Shown here: positions 53,501 through 63,600 of the stretch, piece after piece
How the letters are laid out: each line of letters starts with the position of its first letter
Numbering within the stretch: position 1 is the stretch's first letter
From: Allomuricauda sp.
GTDB taxonomy: Bacteria > Bacteroidota > Bacteroidia > Flavobacteriales > Flavobacteriaceae
Length of the DNA: 64,000 nt
Direction: 5' to 3'
Assembly: GCF_028280385.1 (NCBI RefSeq)
Contig: NZ_JANQLX010000015.1
Location: 496,001 to 560,000, forward strand
Made by a program: the position numbers and the translations under genes
Notes under the pieces: generated by a model
Seen by the model: only the letters and a program-made list of their open reading frames with translations
Told to the model about the DNA's origin: nothing
The model's database searches: none

Positions 53501-54277
53501 ACTGAAAACTTGGACGATGATCATCCGTTGGGGCTCGATTTTAATCGAGTGAAACTGAGCACCATTAAACTTGCCCCCGCTTTGGTATGGAGGGGTAGGT
53601 TGGGCTCCAAAGTAAAACTGGGCGTATCTTATGAGGACTATGAGGTGGAAGAAACAGAAGACCGCTTTATCAATCAGTTTTTTGTGGCAAACGGTGAAGA
53701 AAACGAACAAAGTTTCTTTGGGGTAAATGCAGCGTATAGCTATTCCAATTCAGATAGCGAGGCGTTCCCTACCCTCGGAATGAGCATATCCCTGGAAGGT
53801 GGATATAAAACCAATCTCACTGAGTCTGGACGGTCTTTTTCCTACCTGATTCCTAGCTTGTCCATAGACCACAAATTATGTTCCAACGGGAATTTGGTAT
53901 TGGCCACCAAGATCAAGGGGCATATCAATTTTGGGGATGAGTTTGAGTTTTATCAAGGGGCCAGCATAGGGGCCAACAACGGATTAAGAGGGTTCCGTTT
54001 CCAACGATTCACAGGAAAATCTGCGTTCTATCAAAATACGGATCTAAGATTGAGCCTAAGAAAACAACAAGCTGGTGTCCTTCCAGTTACCCCTGGTATT
54101 TTTGGCGGATTTGACTACGGTAGGGTCTGGTTCCCGGGAGATGATTCGGACAAATGGCATAATTCCTATGGCGGCGGATTTTTTGTAAATGGAGCCGGGA
54201 TTTTATCAGCGAATGCAGGGATCTTCAGCAGTTCGGACGGTATGCGATTTGCATTTGGAGTGGGCTTTGGTTTCTAA
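50573..54277 (+). CDS. Surface lipoprotein: calcineurin-like phosphoesterase, kinase-like module, Omp85-type barrel
   Basis: A 1234-residue protein. A signal ending LATSC (Cys17) suggests a lipoprotein. Residues 40-330 form a calcineurin-like phosphoesterase with IGDAG (D48), FLGDN (81-83), GNHDW (125-129), an MHHP motif and SGHEHT. Residues about 430-770 form a second module with GGGNQSNSLRL, FVMRDL (R464), LIGDWDRHVDQW (G604 to W613) and IPRDRDQ (D633, D635), a layout like the catalytic loop and metal loop of protein-kinase-like folds (inference). Residues about 880-1234 read as a 16-strand-like barrel ending in Gly-Phe-Gly-Phe, as in BamA/TamA-type proteins. It is divergent from the HD-PycTM gene. 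Confidence 0.8.
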   Translation: MKQHYLFILALVLATSCATYEAKYAEPFVPVASDSQKELEHRFYLIGDAGKSPRGELNSSLKSLKEELDQAEDNSTVIFLGDNIYPAGLPDKKDDSEGYELAKNQLDAQLKALENYNGRTLFIPGNHDWYSDGLKGLERQEKYLQKALDSKEVFLPDNGCPIEKIEVSDDVIVIAIDTEWYLVNWDKHPTMNDDCEIKDRTRFFEELEGLIKKNLDKTTIIAMHHPMFTYGSHGGYFSFKQHISPNGKIPLPVLGTAINVLRRTSGATVEDQSNKMYNKLRNRIVTLSQFSNKVIFVSGHEHTLQYIVEEGIPQIVSGSGAKKGATKLLNGSKFSTGKMGYAILDVFTDGSSQVNFHGVAEDKGILYQSEVLPPNSTGRKPNYGTSFPEFHTASVYTPEEVDKSGFHKWLWGERYRKYYATKVKAPTAVLDTLYGGLTVVRKGGGNQSNSLRLQHKDGRQFVMRDLRKSAERYLQAIAFQETYIIGKFEDSYPERLLLDLYTGAHPYAPFTMGPLSDAIGLYHTNPKLYYVPKQNALGDFNNEFGNELVMIEEHVSEGHDLESFGKTKDIESTYDLINKFRKDEKYTLAKEVYVRARLFDMLIGDWDRHVDQWRWAEFDGEDGKKIYRPIPRDRDQAYSKWGDGFIMGLGSRAVPALRIFEGFEEEIRSVKGFTSSPRTFALDMAILSETSLDDWVEQAKFIQQNITEAVIDESLSHFPEEVRDETVDLIKKKLLSRKGDLETTAREYFKVINKYSVITGTDKDDYFQITSDNNGSLEVRVYRIKNGKRKDLFFHKTYHPEYTKEVWVYGLDDDDVFDVNTGNSRIKLRLAGGQNNDIYKISERSRKVHTYDFKSKKNTYDEAFGGKIHRTNDYDTNTYDFLKIKASNNQFLPTIGFNPDDGFRIGFTDTYTHNGFRQNPFTQQHTFNGAYYFATNGFDFGYNGEFANVLEGVNLELDARFTSPNFAINFFGFGNETENLDDDHPLGLDFNRVKLSTIKLAPALVWRGRLGSKVKLGVSYEDYEVEETEDRFINQFFVANGEENEQSFFGVNAAYSYSNSDSEAFPTLGMSISLEGGYKTNLTESGRSFSYLIPSLSIDHKLCSNGNLVLATKIKGHINFGDEFEFYQGASIGANNGLRGFRFQRFTGKSAFYQNTDLRLSLRKQQAGVLPVTPGIFGGFDYGRVWFPGDDSDKWHNSYGGGFFVNGAGILSANAGIFSSSDGMRFAFGVGFGF

Positions 54278-55134
54278 TCCAACGAATAGGAGTACAGATT
54301 CCTCCCTTTTGTTTTGGATTGCTCATCCACTATGAGGATGGTGTTGTTGTCCTTAAAACAAATGGATTCTTGCTGGGTCCTGTGCAAAACGTCAATCTTT
54401 CTTAGATTCCCTTTGGTAAAATCCTCAGAGTCGAAATCGGTAAACAACCAGATAAAGCCCGAACCCAATAGGGCCACCTTTTTTCCATCGGGCGAAATAT
54501 CCGCTGCGGTAATGGAACAAAACTGCCGGTCCGTGCAGGAAACAAACTCGCCGATACGTTTTGCGGTATGCTTTCCCTCAATAGCGGGAACTTTGTACAA
54601 ATGGGCTTTTCCCAAATAGGGCTGCGATCGGTCTTTGGTGATGAGATAAAGAAAATCGTTGTGGAAAAAAAATGCCTCACAGTCAAACCGTAGGTTGGAC
54701 TTTTTAGGAGGGAATTTTTTTTGGTCTGGATAATGGAAACTGATTTTCTGGGCTTTGATCTTCCCTTTTTTGGCTGTATCAGGTGAAGAAACCTTGTAAA
54801 TTCGGAGGTTGTCCCTTTCATTGCTGTTATTTCCAAAATCGCCTATGTACAGATTTCCATTGGGATCAAGTGCCAAGTCTTCCCAATCGTGGTTTTTGGC
54901 CTTGTCCACCTCCAGTTCTTTTATCAATTGGCCCTTGAGGTTAAGGGCGTACAAATGATCTTTGTTGCCATTGTCCTCAATGGCCCAAATAATTTCTCCA
55001 TCTTGGGTTGCAATCCCGGAAACCTCATTGAGTTTGGAAGGGAGTTTGCCCAAATAGGTAAGGTCGCCATACCATGGTTTTTGGGCACAGGCACTTAAAA
55101 TGCCCATGAGCAGCAGCAATGCTGTCCTAATCAT
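54274..55134 (-). CDS. Beta-propeller-like lipoprotein
   Basis: A 286-residue lipoprotein (signal ending GILSAC, Cys at about residue 16) with repeated strand blocks of the propeller kind: KLNEVSGIATQDGEIIWAIED, HDWEDLALDPNGNLYIGDFGN, FYLITKDRS and SITAADISPDGKKVALLGS. It resembles SdiA-regulated / YncE-like surface propellers, and its role is unknown. The 5' end overlaps the GyrI-like gene by 8 bp, so it is the last gene of the minus-strand operon. Its stop codon overlaps the convergent fusion gene by 4 bp. Confidence 0.75.
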   Translation of the reverse strand: MIRTALLLLMGILSACAQKPWYGDLTYLGKLPSKLNEVSGIATQDGEIIWAIEDNGNKDHLYALNLKGQLIKELEVDKAKNHDWEDLALDPNGNLYIGDFGNNSNERDNLRIYKVSSPDTAKKGKIKAQKISFHYPDQKKFPPKKSNLRFDCEAFFFHNDFLYLITKDRSQPYLGKAHLYKVPAIEGKHTAKRIGEFVSCTDRQFCSITAADISPDGKKVALLGSGFIWLFTDFDSEDFTKGNLRKIDVLHRTQQESICFKDNNTILIVDEQSKTKGRNLYSYSLD

Positions 55135-56029
55135 TGGACTCTTTTATGGGCATATAGATTTCTGCTTTCCAATTGAGTTCGTCACCTCCCATATTTGGAT
55201 TGTTGAAGAACACCTCCACGGGCTTGTTTTCCACTTCAATGTTGTTCTTTTTAGCGTAATCCAACAAGGCGTACCAAGCTCTGTCGGAAGTAATGTAGTT
55301 TCCATTATATATGGCCTTTAGGGCCCTAGTTGGAAAAATGCGCTTGTATTCAATGTCGGTTCCAATGGGGAGTTTTTCCGAACGGATGATGGGGTGGCCA
55401 AAGTTGTACTCCAAACTATCCGATTCCATATCCCATTTGGTTACTTGAATCATAGGAGGGCCGTTTAGTTCCACTTGGTGTTCCAACAAAACTTGACTGA
55501 TATACGACAGGTTTTCCATCATTCCGCCTGCCTTTTGGAACTGGGTACATTTTACCGGAACATAGGCGATGTATTTTTCTGGTATGTCCTCTTCGCCAAC
55601 AATGGTCACCTTAAATTTGCTGATATGGTCCTCTATATTTTCCATGAGGTTCAAGACGGTTTTTCTGGACCGTTTCTCAAAATCGGTGTCTGAAAATGGG
55701 ACTTTGAGTTTGTTGGCAAAGCTGTGCTGTTCGTCGCGTACGTTCACGATTACTTTGGAGATGGAATCTCCCAGAGGCATTATTTCCCAATCATAGATAT
55801 GTATGGAATCGCCAAATCTCACCTTTTGTTGAAGGTGGTATAGATCTTCCATTTGACGAATGGGAGTAACGGTATCCAATGTATAATCCCAAAGTTTGAT
55901 GGTTTGGTTAATGGCCCCTGGAAACGTCTTGGTCTCAAATCGAATGGTATAATCGGAGGGTTTGATAAAAAAATACCATCCCAAGCCCAGCACAACCACA
56001 ACAATCAATATCCTTAGAAATGTCTTCAT
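55127..56029 (-). CDS. Membrane-anchored SRPBCC/GyrI-like protein
   Basis: A 300-residue protein with one N-terminal membrane anchor (FLRILIVVVVLGLGWYFF), then a middle part that may be an SRPBCC-like ligand fold (residues 28-145) and a C-terminal GyrI/AraC-effector-type domain (about 150-300; EEDIPEKYIAYVPVKCTQF ... TDIEYKRIFPTRALKAIYNG). GyrI-like domains bind small hydrophobic compounds. No DNA-binding domain is present, so it is not a regulator by itself. It follows the haloperoxidase gene by 27 bp and overlaps the next gene by 8 bp. Confidence 0.75.
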   Translation of the reverse strand: MKTFLRILIVVVVLGLGWYFFIKPSDYTIRFETKTFPGAINQTIKLWDYTLDTVTPIRQMEDLYHLQQKVRFGDSIHIYDWEIMPLGDSISKVIVNVRDEQHSFANKLKVPFSDTDFEKRSRKTVLNLMENIEDHISKFKVTIVGEEDIPEKYIAYVPVKCTQFQKAGGMMENLSYISQVLLEHQVELNGPPMIQVTKWDMESDSLEYNFGHPIIRSEKLPIGTDIEYKRIFPTRALKAIYNGNYITSDRAWYALLDYAKKNNIEVENKPVEVFFNNPNMGGDELNWKAEIYMPIKESND

Positions 56030-56056
56030 ACGAACCCCTGATATTTTGAGAGCTAA

Positions 56057-57382
56057 TTAATTCATATTTAGATTATCCACTACAAATTTGCCCAAATCCC
56101 TACCTTGTTTTACACCAACATCCACTGCGGCACGGTAGTGGATTCCACCGTACATCCTACTGATGGCGGCTTCATCGGCAGCCTCCTTGAACGAATTAAA
56201 GGAACGCACAGGAAGTCCGTAGGGAATTTCAGTATCGTCGTCAAAGGCAAAGTTATCCCCAAAGATATCGGTGAGCGCTACGGCGGCCGCTCCGGAAACC
56301 ACACTGTGGCCGCTGGTGTATTCAGGAAAAGGTGGTGTTTGAAGTACCGGTTCCCAACTATCATCAATATGTTCATTGATAAGAGTCTCCGGGCGGATGA
56401 GGTTACTGCGGTATTTTTCGTCCCAACAACTGATAAAGGCATCTGCAATGGCGATGGAAGTCTGGGTGTAAGCATGTACCGTTTTGGCAAAATCCGAATT
56501 TGTCTTTCGAGTGGCAATTTTTACAATCCCGATCCAGTGTGCTCCTGGTGTGATTTTCTTGGTGGCAAACATCAAATGTCCACGAGTCACCGAAACATAA
56601 GGATTGCAATCCCAGAATTGGGCAATGGCCACTTCTTCGGAATCGTCGCCTTTGGAAGTAATTTCCCGGCTGATATCGTATACTTCTTTCACTTCCTTGT
56701 AAAAATCCGTGCCTTCCTCCATGGAAAAAGGTGGTGGTGGAGTGGGCCTAAATTGACTGGCAGAATCAATTACAAAGGGTCTGATCTTGTTCCAATGGGG
56801 CTCAATTCCGCTCATATAAGCTGGCGGAGTGGGTTGCCAACGCGAGGGATCTTCGGAATTGACCGTAAACTTGGGCATGGTCCTGGTCTGCTTGTAATTG
56901 TCCTTGTTCATCCAGGCCTCCACATGCTCTGAAACTTGAAGACCGTAATCTTTGGACGCATTGAACACAGTAGCATTGGCATCGGACCAAAGCGTATACA
57001 GGCTATCCCTGTAGGTGGTGATCTTTTCTTCGGAAAAAATCAGTTTCCTGCTCATATCCAAGTGGGCAATTAGGGCAGCAAGCTCATAGTTGATGTTTGT
57101 GGTGTCCGTAGGTTTGGGAATAGCAGTAAATTCCCGTACCTGGCCCGCCAAAGATTTGTAAGCGTCATTTTTTTGTGCCAAGATCTCATAGGCGGCCACA
57201 TTCGGATACGCAAATATCCTGCTGGCCACGGGGGGAGAAAATATGTCGTGTATCATAACTTCGGTAACCTTATCCACCGAATTGTGATAGTCCTCTGGTG
57301 TAATGGTTATGGTTTCTTCCTTTTGCTGGCAACTGGCCAGAATCAAAAGAAGGTAAGCGTATAATCCAAAGTGCTCTTTCAT
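56057..57382 (-). CDS. Vanadium-dependent haloperoxidase / PAP2-superfamily lipoprotein
   Basis: A 441-residue lipoprotein (signal ending LLILASC) of the vanadium haloperoxidase/acid-phosphatase-2 superfamily. All three metal-oxyanion-binding motifs are complete: KYRSNLIRP (Kx6RP), PEYTSGHSVV (PSGH-like) and SRMYGGIHYRAAVD (SRxxxGxHxxxD). Such enzymes oxidise halides with peroxide, or are phosphatases; motif reading cannot separate the two. In marine Bacteroidota similar genes sit next to FG-GAP lipoproteins, as here. Gap to the gene upstream is 11 bp. Confidence 0.87.
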   Translation of the reverse strand: MKEHFGLYAYLLLILASCQQKEETITITPEDYHNSVDKVTEVMIHDIFSPPVASRIFAYPNVAAYEILAQKNDAYKSLAGQVREFTAIPKPTDTTNINYELAALIAHLDMSRKLIFSEEKITTYRDSLYTLWSDANATVFNASKDYGLQVSEHVEAWMNKDNYKQTRTMPKFTVNSEDPSRWQPTPPAYMSGIEPHWNKIRPFVIDSASQFRPTPPPPFSMEEGTDFYKEVKEVYDISREITSKGDDSEEVAIAQFWDCNPYVSVTRGHLMFATKKITPGAHWIGIVKIATRKTNSDFAKTVHAYTQTSIAIADAFISCWDEKYRSNLIRPETLINEHIDDSWEPVLQTPPFPEYTSGHSVVSGAAAVALTDIFGDNFAFDDDTEIPYGLPVRSFNSFKEAADEAAISRMYGGIHYRAAVDVGVKQGRDLGKFVVDNLNMN

Positions 57383-57393
57383 TGTATCAGGGT

Positions 57394-60300
57394 TTAATTG
57401 TTGAGTTTGTATAATTGTGCCCGGTCGTTGTTAAAGACTGCCAATAGATATTTTTGTTCGTTAAATGTCAATGTTTTGAGATGTCTGATGGACTTTTTGG
57501 TAAAATCCAGTCCAATTTCATTCCCCAAAATTAAATTTTCTTCGTTTTTAAGCAATGCCCCTGGGAAGGAATCGAACCGCCCGTGGTACGGTTTAACACC
57601 AAAATAGTTTCCGCCAATAAGCACTTCCTTGCTCCCATCCCCATCAAAATCGGCCACTTCAAAGGCTAAAATGGGCGATATCTGCAATTCGGTGGAAAAG
57701 GGAACAAATTCAAATGTTCCTGCGTTGTTCCGCATATAACCGGACGACAAGGTAGTAACTTCCAAGATTTTGGCCTTTTCCATCACTTCCTTCGGGAACA
57801 ATTCGTTGATGGTGGTCCCGGCAAAGGATTTATAGCGCGTAAATCTTTTTTTCAACGAAACCATTTGGGAAGCCAGGCCATCCAAACTCTCCAAAGGATA
57901 GTAAACACCATTTTTTTCAAGGGCAGTTATGGTCTCGATTTGACCATTATCATCAAAGTCATGACAATATAGTTTTAACGGATAGCTCTGTGAAGCCTTG
58001 AATTTTGAGTTGGTTCCCCAATTTCCCAGTAAATAGTCATGGTCTCCATCCCCATCAATATCAAATGCGGCAATACGCTGCCAAAGCCCATTAAGGTCTA
58101 GGGATGTTTGTTGGACAAAGGTTCCGTTTTCATTTTTGAACACGATGGGCGACATCCATTCACCCGTTACTATCAGGTCCATTGCACCATCACCGTCATA
58201 ATCATCCCAAAGGGCATCAGTGACCATTCCTTTAAAAGATGCATTGACAAATCCTGGGTAAAATGAGAATTCACCTGCTTTGTTTTCCAGGATATAGGAA
58301 GTGGCCGGCACACCAAATTTACCTGTTAGGGTATGGCCCCCGACAAAAACATCCAAATCCCCATCCCCATCAAAATCAAAGGGTCGTATTACGGACGAAT
58401 TTTGAAACACTTCCGGTAAATTCTGGGCACTAAACCCGGAGTCTGTTTGTACGTAGAGATTATCTAAAAGTTCCTCGGATTCCCCGAAGAAATCGCCCCC
58501 TCCCGTAGCTACAAAAAGGTCGTTCCTGTTGTCGTTGTTAAAATCCGCTATGGCCGCAGAAACCGTTTCTTTAATGGAATCTCCCATGATGGTGGGGTAA
58601 TCTTGGGAGATAAAGGTAGAATCGGTTTGCATATAGATTTTTGCAGGTGAAAATTTAGAGCCGCCAATAAAGAGGTCGGTTTTTCCGTCTGCGTTAATAT
58701 CTCCCAAGGCCAGCGCCGGACCTCTATCTGAAATTTGGTAGGGAATCAGTTTCTCCCGATTGAAATCGGTGTAAATATCTTCCTTATGCTCAAAATCGAG
58801 CCCTAGATTGTCGGTTACCAAGCTAAAGATTGGATCTTTCTTTTTGTGCTTTGTACCATAAACAAAGGCTTGGGTATCCTCCGGTTTGATGACCAAATCT
58901 TGATTTACCGCAACATCACTAAGCACTTGAAATTGCTTGTTGGGCCAAACAATTTTGATCGAATCCACCTTTTGTTCAGACCCATACCCAAAATGAACCA
59001 TGGGTTCTGAAGAGGATTGAAAGCCCCGGGAAGGGAACAACTCCTTGAATTGAAGCTGCCCCTTATGATAGGAATACACTTTAGTACCGATGCCAAAACG
59101 ATTTTGCCCTGGATATTGGAACCTGATTTTGAGATAATTGGATTTTGCCCCGGATTTGTTGATGTACATCATGGCAGTGGCATTGATGTTGTTGGTCACA
59201 AGGTCCAAATCCCCGTCCCCGTCCAAATCGCCCATTGCGGTTGCGCCGGACATGATGGTATCATTGTTGATCCATTTCTTGGACATATCCTTAAAGCCAA
59301 TGCCTTCCTCGCCCTTAAAGATATAATTGGCAATATTTCCCGTGGGCATGAGGTCCAAGGCCTCTTGATCTACAAGTTTGGTGTTATCTATTTTGTTTTT
59401 GATTTGATCACTGGAGGCAAAATTGATAAAATCCAGGTCATTGGGGCGTTTGGGGATTCCGTTGGAAATAAACAGATCTTGCCTGCCGTCCTGATCATAA
59501 TCGCCAAAAAGAGCACTCCAGCTCCAGTCCGTTGCAGCTACACCACTTAAAAGGGCGGTTTCCAGATAATTCCCATCAGGCTGGTTCACATACAGCATGT
59601 TTCTGGTAAACTGGTAATGGTACCCATAATGGTTGATTCGAAGTTTTTGGGTCTGTATATTATCATCTCCCTCCGATGATTTCAGGGCAACTTCATCTTC
59701 CGGGAGCATATCCAAAGAAATTAGGTCTGGAAGCCCATCTCCATTGATATCCGCTACATCGTTACCCATGGAGAAGCGGCTGGTATGGCCAAAATATTGC
59801 TTTAAACTTTCTGTGAAGGTCCCATCTCCATTGTTCAGATAGTAGTAATCGTCTTCATGGAAATCATTTCCTACATAAATATCGGGATAGCCGTCCAAAT
59901 TGAAATCCGAAATGGCCATTCCCAGGCCATAGGCGTTAATCCCCCCAAAAATGCCTGCTTCCTCACTTACTTCCACAAATTTCCCGCCATCGTTCCGAAG
60001 CAGTTTGTCGCCAGTTTCATAATTGCGTTCATATCGAAGATCAAACTTGCCGTAAGAATTTTGCGTGTGTACAGCATGGTTGAGCAAATACAGATCTAAA
60101 TCCCCATCTAGGTCATAGTCAAGGAAAGCCGCATTGGAACTGTAGGTGTCAAAATCCAAACCATATTGAGCGGCACTTTCGGTAAATGTAGCATCCCCAT
60201 TGTTGATGAACAGTTCGTTATGGCCATCAAACCCCTTTATTCCGACCACTGCACATACATAAATGTCCAAAAGGTCATCGCCGTTTACATCAGCCATCAC

Positions 60301-60636
60301 GGTGCCGGTGTTCCAGCTACTTTGACCCTCGACCCCTGCAGCCACGGATATATCCTCAAATTTAAGATTGCCCTTGTTCAGATACAGCTTGTTTTTGACC
60401 TGGTTACCGGACAAGAAGATATCCGGTAGTCCATCATTGTTGATGTCACCGATGGAGACCCCACCTCCATTGTAGAAATAGAGATAATCCAAAATACTAA
60501 GGTTTTCAGATTCGGTGAGGGTATTGGTAAATTCAATACCGGTATCATCAGGTTCGGGGTTTTCAAACAATTCCCCTTGCTTACCGCAGCCCATAAGCAG
60601 TAAACAGCTGAGCATTCCTTGTATGGCCCTATTCAT
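57394..60636 (-). CDS. FG-GAP/VCBS repeat and ASPIC-domain lipoprotein
   Basis: A 1080-residue lipoprotein (signal ending LLLMGC). It has many FG-GAP/VCBS repeats with the calcium-loop pattern DINNDGLPDIFLSG and DVNGDDLLDIYVC, a central ASPIC/UnbV-like segment (NRFGIGTKVYSYHKGQLQF ... FPSRGFQSSSEPMVHFGYG) and a second repeat block, giving two propeller-like halves. The next upstream gene has the same layout. Function unknown; surface-exposed integrin-like propellers fit the outer membrane. It overlaps the upstream gene's stop by 8 bp when the ATG at 60636 is used. Confidence 0.9.
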   Translation of the reverse strand: MNRAIQGMLSCLLLMGCGKQGELFENPEPDDTGIEFTNTLTESENLSILDYLYFYNGGGVSIGDINNDGLPDIFLSGNQVKNKLYLNKGNLKFEDISVAAGVEGQSSWNTGTVMADVNGDDLLDIYVCAVVGIKGFDGHNELFINNGDATFTESAAQYGLDFDTYSSNAAFLDYDLDGDLDLYLLNHAVHTQNSYGKFDLRYERNYETGDKLLRNDGGKFVEVSEEAGIFGGINAYGLGMAISDFNLDGYPDIYVGNDFHEDDYYYLNNGDGTFTESLKQYFGHTSRFSMGNDVADINGDGLPDLISLDMLPEDEVALKSSEGDDNIQTQKLRINHYGYHYQFTRNMLYVNQPDGNYLETALLSGVAATDWSWSALFGDYDQDGRQDLFISNGIPKRPNDLDFINFASSDQIKNKIDNTKLVDQEALDLMPTGNIANYIFKGEEGIGFKDMSKKWINNDTIMSGATAMGDLDGDGDLDLVTNNINATAMMYINKSGAKSNYLKIRFQYPGQNRFGIGTKVYSYHKGQLQFKELFPSRGFQSSSEPMVHFGYGSEQKVDSIKIVWPNKQFQVLSDVAVNQDLVIKPEDTQAFVYGTKHKKKDPIFSLVTDNLGLDFEHKEDIYTDFNREKLIPYQISDRGPALALGDINADGKTDLFIGGSKFSPAKIYMQTDSTFISQDYPTIMGDSIKETVSAAIADFNNDNRNDLFVATGGGDFFGESEELLDNLYVQTDSGFSAQNLPEVFQNSSVIRPFDFDGDGDLDVFVGGHTLTGKFGVPATSYILENKAGEFSFYPGFVNASFKGMVTDALWDDYDGDGAMDLIVTGEWMSPIVFKNENGTFVQQTSLDLNGLWQRIAAFDIDGDGDHDYLLGNWGTNSKFKASQSYPLKLYCHDFDDNGQIETITALEKNGVYYPLESLDGLASQMVSLKKRFTRYKSFAGTTINELFPKEVMEKAKILEVTTLSSGYMRNNAGTFEFVPFSTELQISPILAFEVADFDGDGSKEVLIGGNYFGVKPYHGRFDSFPGALLKNEENLILGNEIGLDFTKKSIRHLKTLTFNEQKYLLAVFNNDRAQLYKLNN

Positions 60637-63600
60637 TGATGGCAAAAATCTTGGGTTTCTGGTTGTTGATGGCAGCCACCAAGAATGTGTTTCCGTCCTT
60701 ATCCTTGATCTGTTCCATGTATTTTACTTCTTCCTTAATGGCAAAACCACTATCGTTATAGTTGAGCCAATTGTATTCCAAATTCCCATTGCCCAACAAC
60801 AGATTGCCATAACTGGCATCCAATCTTGAAAACTGGGGCTTAAACTCAAAATTGTTCCCGGCCATGATCAAATCCAAATGGCCATCGTTGTTCACATCGG
60901 CGCAGGTGATGTCGCAAATACAGGACAATTGTGCCCGTGGCGGAAGTTGTTTGATGGTGAATTTACCGCCACCTTCGTTTATGGCAATCACAGAGGCCGA
61001 GGAGGTGACTTGTTTTACAATGGAGTTGTCCAAAACTTCCTTGGGGAATAATTCATGAATGCTTCTTTTGGCATAATCGGAAGCTTTTAGATTTTCCTTT
61101 TTGAGCGATACCAATTGTTCCGTAAGTTCTCTTTTTTGGTGGATGGGGTAGTCGCCACCATCGTAATTTTGGGTCACTATCTGTTCTATGGTGCCATTAT
61201 CGTCAAAATCGTTGATCCACATTTTCATGGGATGGTTTTCTGAAGGCTGATAGTGAAGGTTGAGACCGTGGTTGCCCAGGATGAAGTCCTGATCACCATC
61301 TTTATCCAGATCGGCCACTTCAATCGTGTTCCACCAACCAAAAAGACTATCAAGATCGGTGGACCATTGGGAAAGTCTTCTTCCGGAATTGGTATAGATT
61401 TTAGGAGCGTCCCATTCTGAAGTTACAATAAGGTCCAGCTTGCCATCGCCATTGGCATCCGCCCATTTGGCATCGGTCACCATCCCAGCATTCTTGACTC
61501 CGTAAGCCAATTTTTCGGTAGCATCGGCAAATACCCCGTTCCCTTTGTTCTCCAGGAACAAATGATCGGGCGAAACGCCATAAACGCCAACCACACTTCG
61601 CGATCCAATAAAGACATCCACATCGCCATCTTGATCAAAGTCGTGGGGCGCAATGGTGGAAATATTTTTAAAAGTGGAAGGGAGCTCATTGTCCGAATTT
61701 TGGAACGAGCCTTTGCCATCATTGAGATATAGTCTTGCTCTGTACGATCGCTGCTGGTTCACATTGTTGCCACCGGAACCAACCATCAGGTCCAAATCCC
61801 CATCGCTGTCTGCATCAAAGAAGGCCGCGGTAACATCTTCGAAAGAGCGATCTTCATTAAAAACTGCGGAGGGTTTTTGGGTGACTTTTCCATCGCCTTG
61901 GTGCAGATAAATAGTGCCTGGCTGACCGTGTGCTCCACCAATAAAAAAGTCATCATTCCCATCTCCATTAACATCGCCAACGGCCAATGACGGACCTTCT
62001 TGTGAAAGTTTGCTGTAGATCAGACCTTCATAGTCAAAATCGTTATAGTGATCTTCTTGATGGGCTACCAATGCGTTGGAAGGCAACTCGTTTATGATGG
62101 GTGAAGCTCCTTGACTCTTGGGAATGGTATATACACCGGAGGATTCCTTATGGTCCAAGGTCAATTTTTGATTGGCCGCCACATCTTGTAATACCTGGGT
62201 CTGGTCATCGGGCCAGATAATCCGGATGGAATCCAATTTTTGTGTTTTGCCCAGGCCAAGAGTCATTCCATAGTCCATGGAAGACTGAAAACCTCTTGAA
62301 GGGATAAGTTCTTGGTTAACAATATTGCCATCAAAATAGAATTTGACCAGGGTACCGATTCCAAATTTGTTTTTTTCTGGGCCTTTAAAATCGAGTTGTA
62401 TGAAATTATTGTCAAGCTGGGACTGGGCATTGTTTCTATAGATGAAGGCCTCTGTGTTCACGTTGTTGATCACCATGTCCAAATCCCCATCATTGTCCAA
62501 ATCCCCATAGGCAGCACCGTTGGATCGGGTGGGCATATCAAATCCCCATTCTTTGTTGGCATTTTTAAAGGTGATATCGCCATTGTTTTTGTAGGCGTAA
62601 TTGGGTTGTGGTTTTATGGGCATCTTGTTGATAATGGAATCAATGGATTCCTTTTTCCCGGTCAGTGCCATCTTTTGGATAATTTCATTGGCAAAGAAAT
62701 CCACAAAGTCAAGATCGGTGAGATCATGGTTGATGCCATTGGTGATAAAGATATCTTTAAGACCGTCATTGTCCATGTCAAAAATAAGACCTGCCCAACT
62801 CCAATCCGTGGCATCTATACCACTGTAATAGGCTACTTCTGAAAAGGTGCCATTTCCGTTGTTCAACTGTAGGGTATTTTGAATGTACTGCTGAAAGAAA
62901 TCCTTGCTCTGCTTTAGCTCAAAGACATTGTACCCTTCAAATTCCATAACGGATTTTACACGTTGCTCATGCTCTGGGAGCATGTCGGTGATAAAAATGT
63001 CATTATGGCCATCGTTGTTGATGTCCGCAATATCGATTCCCATGGCCGACAGGCTTAAATGGGAGGTCCAATCCTTGATTTCTTCGGAAAACGTCCCATC
63101 CTGTTGGTTGATGTATAGATAATCCCTTTCATAAAAATCGTTGGAGACATAGATATCGGGGTAGAGGTCATTGTTAAGGTCGGTAATCATAACCCCGAGC
63201 CCAAAGCCTATAAGGCTTCCATAAATTCCTGCATCGTCACTTACATTCACAAATTTACCATCGTCATTTCTGAGCAGCATGTCGCCCACTCCCCTAAAGA
63301 TGTGGGGTACACCCTCCCAATCCTGGGCACGGACTTCCCTTTGTTCGGCATAGCCCAGACTACTAACAGGAATATTGCTGTTGTTTAGAATGTAGGCATC
63401 CAGGTCACCATCTTTGTCGTAATCGAAAAAAGTTGCATGGGTAGTAAATCCGGTCTTGGCCAAATTGTATTCTTCGGCTTTTTCAGTAAAGGTCAAATCC
63501 CCATTGTTGATATACAGGTCGTTGTCATGGTTGTTTCCTTCCATATTTCCTGCATTGCTCACATAGATGTCCAACAATCCATCTTGGTTGATATCTACCA

